Shown: positions 4,710-5,885 of the stretch, piece by piece
Layout of the letters: every line of letters starts with the position of its first letter
Numbering within the stretch: position 1 is the first letter of the stretch
Source of the DNA: an uncultured Planctomycetales bacterium
GTDB taxonomy: Bacteria > Planctomycetota > Planctomycetia > Isosphaerales > Isosphaeraceae
Length of the DNA stretch: 5,885 nt
Assembly: GCA_937997355.1 (NCBI GenBank)
Contig: CALKTZ010000131.1
Coordinates: 1 to 5,885, forward strand
Reading direction: 5' to 3'
The notes under the pieces: model-generated
Databases searched by the model: none
What the model was told of the DNA's origin: nothing
What the model saw: the letters and a program-made list of their open reading frames with translations, nothing else
Position numbers and translations under genes: made by a program

Positions 4710-5885
4710 CCTTCCGAGGCTCCCGTCGGTTCTTCGGAAGCGGGGAAGGGCTTTCCGGCCATCAAGTCCTGGAGGAGCTGCGGGATCGACGAGGCCGGCA
4801 CGCGCGACTGTCGGCAGGTATCGCGATCGCGGATCGTCACCGTCTGGTCGGCCAGGCTCTGGCCATCGACCGTCACGCAGAACGGAGTCCCCGCCTCGTC
4901 CTGGCGGCGGTAGCGCCGGCCGATCGCCCCTTTTTCGTCGTAGAAGACGTTCGAGTTCTGTTTCAGATCGCGGTAGATCTTGTCGGCCATCTCGGGCATC
5001 CCGTCTCGCTTGACGAGCGGGAAGATCGCCGCCTTGATCGGGGCGATCCGGGGATGGAAGTGGAGGACCGTCCGAGTCTCGCCGCCGACCGTATCCTCGT
5101 CGAAGGCTTCGCAGAGGAAAGCGAGCGTCGCGCGATCGGCACCGGCGGAAGGCTCGATCACATGCGGGACGTATCGCTCCTTGCGGTCCTCGTCGAAGTA
5201 GCTGAGGTCCTTGCCGCTGAATTTCATGTGCTGGCCAAGGTCATACGCCCCCCGGTGCGCGATCCCTTCGAGCTCGCTGATGCCGAACGGGAAGGAGTAT
5301 TCGATGTCGGCCGTGGCGGTCGAATAGAAGGCCAGCTCGTCGGCGTCATGATCGCGAAGCCGGAGCTTCTCCGACTTCAGGCCGAGATTCACGTACCATT
5401 CGAATCGGGTCTTTCGCCAGTAGGCGTACCAGTCGGCCGCCTCGTCGGGGTGGCAGAAGAACTCGATTTCCATCTGCTCGAATTCGCGAGACCGGAAGGT
5501 GAAGTTTCGCGGGTTGATCTCGTTCCGGAAGCTCTTGCCGACCTGGGCGATGCCGAACGGCAGCTTGACCCGCCCCGTGTCGACGACGTTCTTGAAGTTG
5601 GCGAAAATCCCCTGGGCGGTTTCCGGCCGCAAATAAGCGATGTTCGAGTCGCTTTCGAGCGCCCCGACGTAGGTCTTGAACATCAGGTTGAACGAGCGGG
5701 GCTCGGTGAGGGTCCCGCGTTCCTCGGTCGATGGGCCGATAACCTTCTCGCGGTCGGCCTCGCTCACCTGCATGTAGGACATGATCGTCGGCGCGGAGAC
5801 CGGCTTGCCGAACTTCTTGGCGAGCTTGGCGGCCTTCTTCTCGGGTGCGTCGGCCGCTTCCTCGGGGCTCCCCCCCAGGCCGGAG
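4706..5885 (-). CDS. glyS: Glycyl-tRNA synthetase, single-chain class II type, 5'-truncated by the window edge
   Basis: The enzyme charges tRNA-Gly with glycine in the cytoplasm. The visible 392 residues run off the window edge, so the N-terminus, including motif 1, is mostly missing. Counting from the internal Met at 5782: LTEPRSFNLMFKTYVG at 25-40, YLRPETAQGIFANFKNV at 50-66, class II motif 2 with FRNEINPRNFTFRSREFEQME at 85-105, the glycine-pocket region ELEGIAHRGAYDL near 170-182, and motif 3 EPSAGADR at 210-217. The anticodon-binding domain starts near PRIAPIKAAIFPLVKRDG and continues to the C-terminus, with YDEKGAIGRRYRRQDEAGTPFCVTVDG. This is the homodimeric type (often glyQS or glyS), not the two-subunit form. 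Just before LTEPR lies a Lys/Ala/Glu-rich stretch (5885-5800) with no cysteines, where many relatives have a CxxC. It is the first visible gene of a three-gene operon. Confidence 0.96.
   Translation of the reverse strand, partial: SGLGGSPEEAADAPEKKAAKLAKKFGKPVSAPTIMSYMQVSEADREKVIGPSTEERGTLTEPRSFNLMFKTYVGALESDSNIAYLRPETAQGIFANFKNVVDTGRVKLPFGIAQVGKSFRNEINPRNFTFRSREFEQMEIEFFCHPDEAADWYAYWRKTRFEWYVNLGLKSEKLRLRDHDADELAFYSTATADIEYSFPFGISELEGIAHRGAYDLGQHMKFSGKDLSYFDEDRKERYVPHVIEPSAGADRATLAFLCEAFDEDTVGGETRTVLHFHPRIAPIKAAIFPLVKRDGMPEMADKIYRDLKQNSNVFYDEKGAIGRRYRRQDEAGTPFCVTVDGQSLADQTVTIRDRDTCRQSRVPASSIPQLLQDLMAGKPFPASEEPTGASEG

Noticed and set aside
3969..4913. 314-aa plus-strand frame
   Set aside because: Antisense to the isomerase and the end of glyS, both of which have clear family motifs.

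Overview
This is a chromosomal fragment from a high-GC bacterium, most likely a planctomycete of the Isosphaeraceae/Gemmataceae kind. Three things point there. One gene carries a DUF1559-type domain, a family greatly expanded in Planctomycetes. The intergenic block at 1167-1512 has GC-rich hairpin repeats that translate into the SPEGA / PGQRPGF-like peptides often seen as spurious ORFs in planctomycete genomes. The glycyl-tRNA synthetase is the single-chain type. Lineage is inferred from family knowledge, not from a search.

Left part, plus strand. The window opens inside a B12-binding-domain radical SAM protein (3-1166) whose N-terminus lies outside. After its stop comes a 346-nt non-coding block with three copies of a palindromic repeat, one inverted and two direct. 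It is followed by an unrecognised, mostly helical, cytoplasmic-looking protein of 162 aa (1513-2001). Next is a markedly AT-rich gene (2085-3035) for a membrane-anchored protein with a DUF1559-like soluble domain.

Middle. 3036-3299 is a non-coding gap between convergent genes. It holds an imperfect inverted repeat and a weak terminator-like hairpin facing the minus-strand genes.

Right part, minus strand. Three genes read right to left and look like one operon: glycyl-tRNA synthetase (5885-4706, N-terminus outside), a TIM-barrel sugar isomerase / 3-dehydroshikimate-dehydratase-like enzyme (4709-3873, ATGA overlap with the synthetase stop), and a small two-TM DUF6141-like protein (3842-3300, GTG start with a strong Shine-Dalgarno, 30 nt after the previous stop).

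I see no CRISPR array, tRNA, rRNA, transposase or recognisable defence system. The most unusual items are the repeat block, where a compensatory base change in one stem supports a conserved hairpin, and the AT-rich DUF1559 gene, which has membrane helices in place of the usual pseudopilin N-terminus. Neither is strong evidence of a new system.
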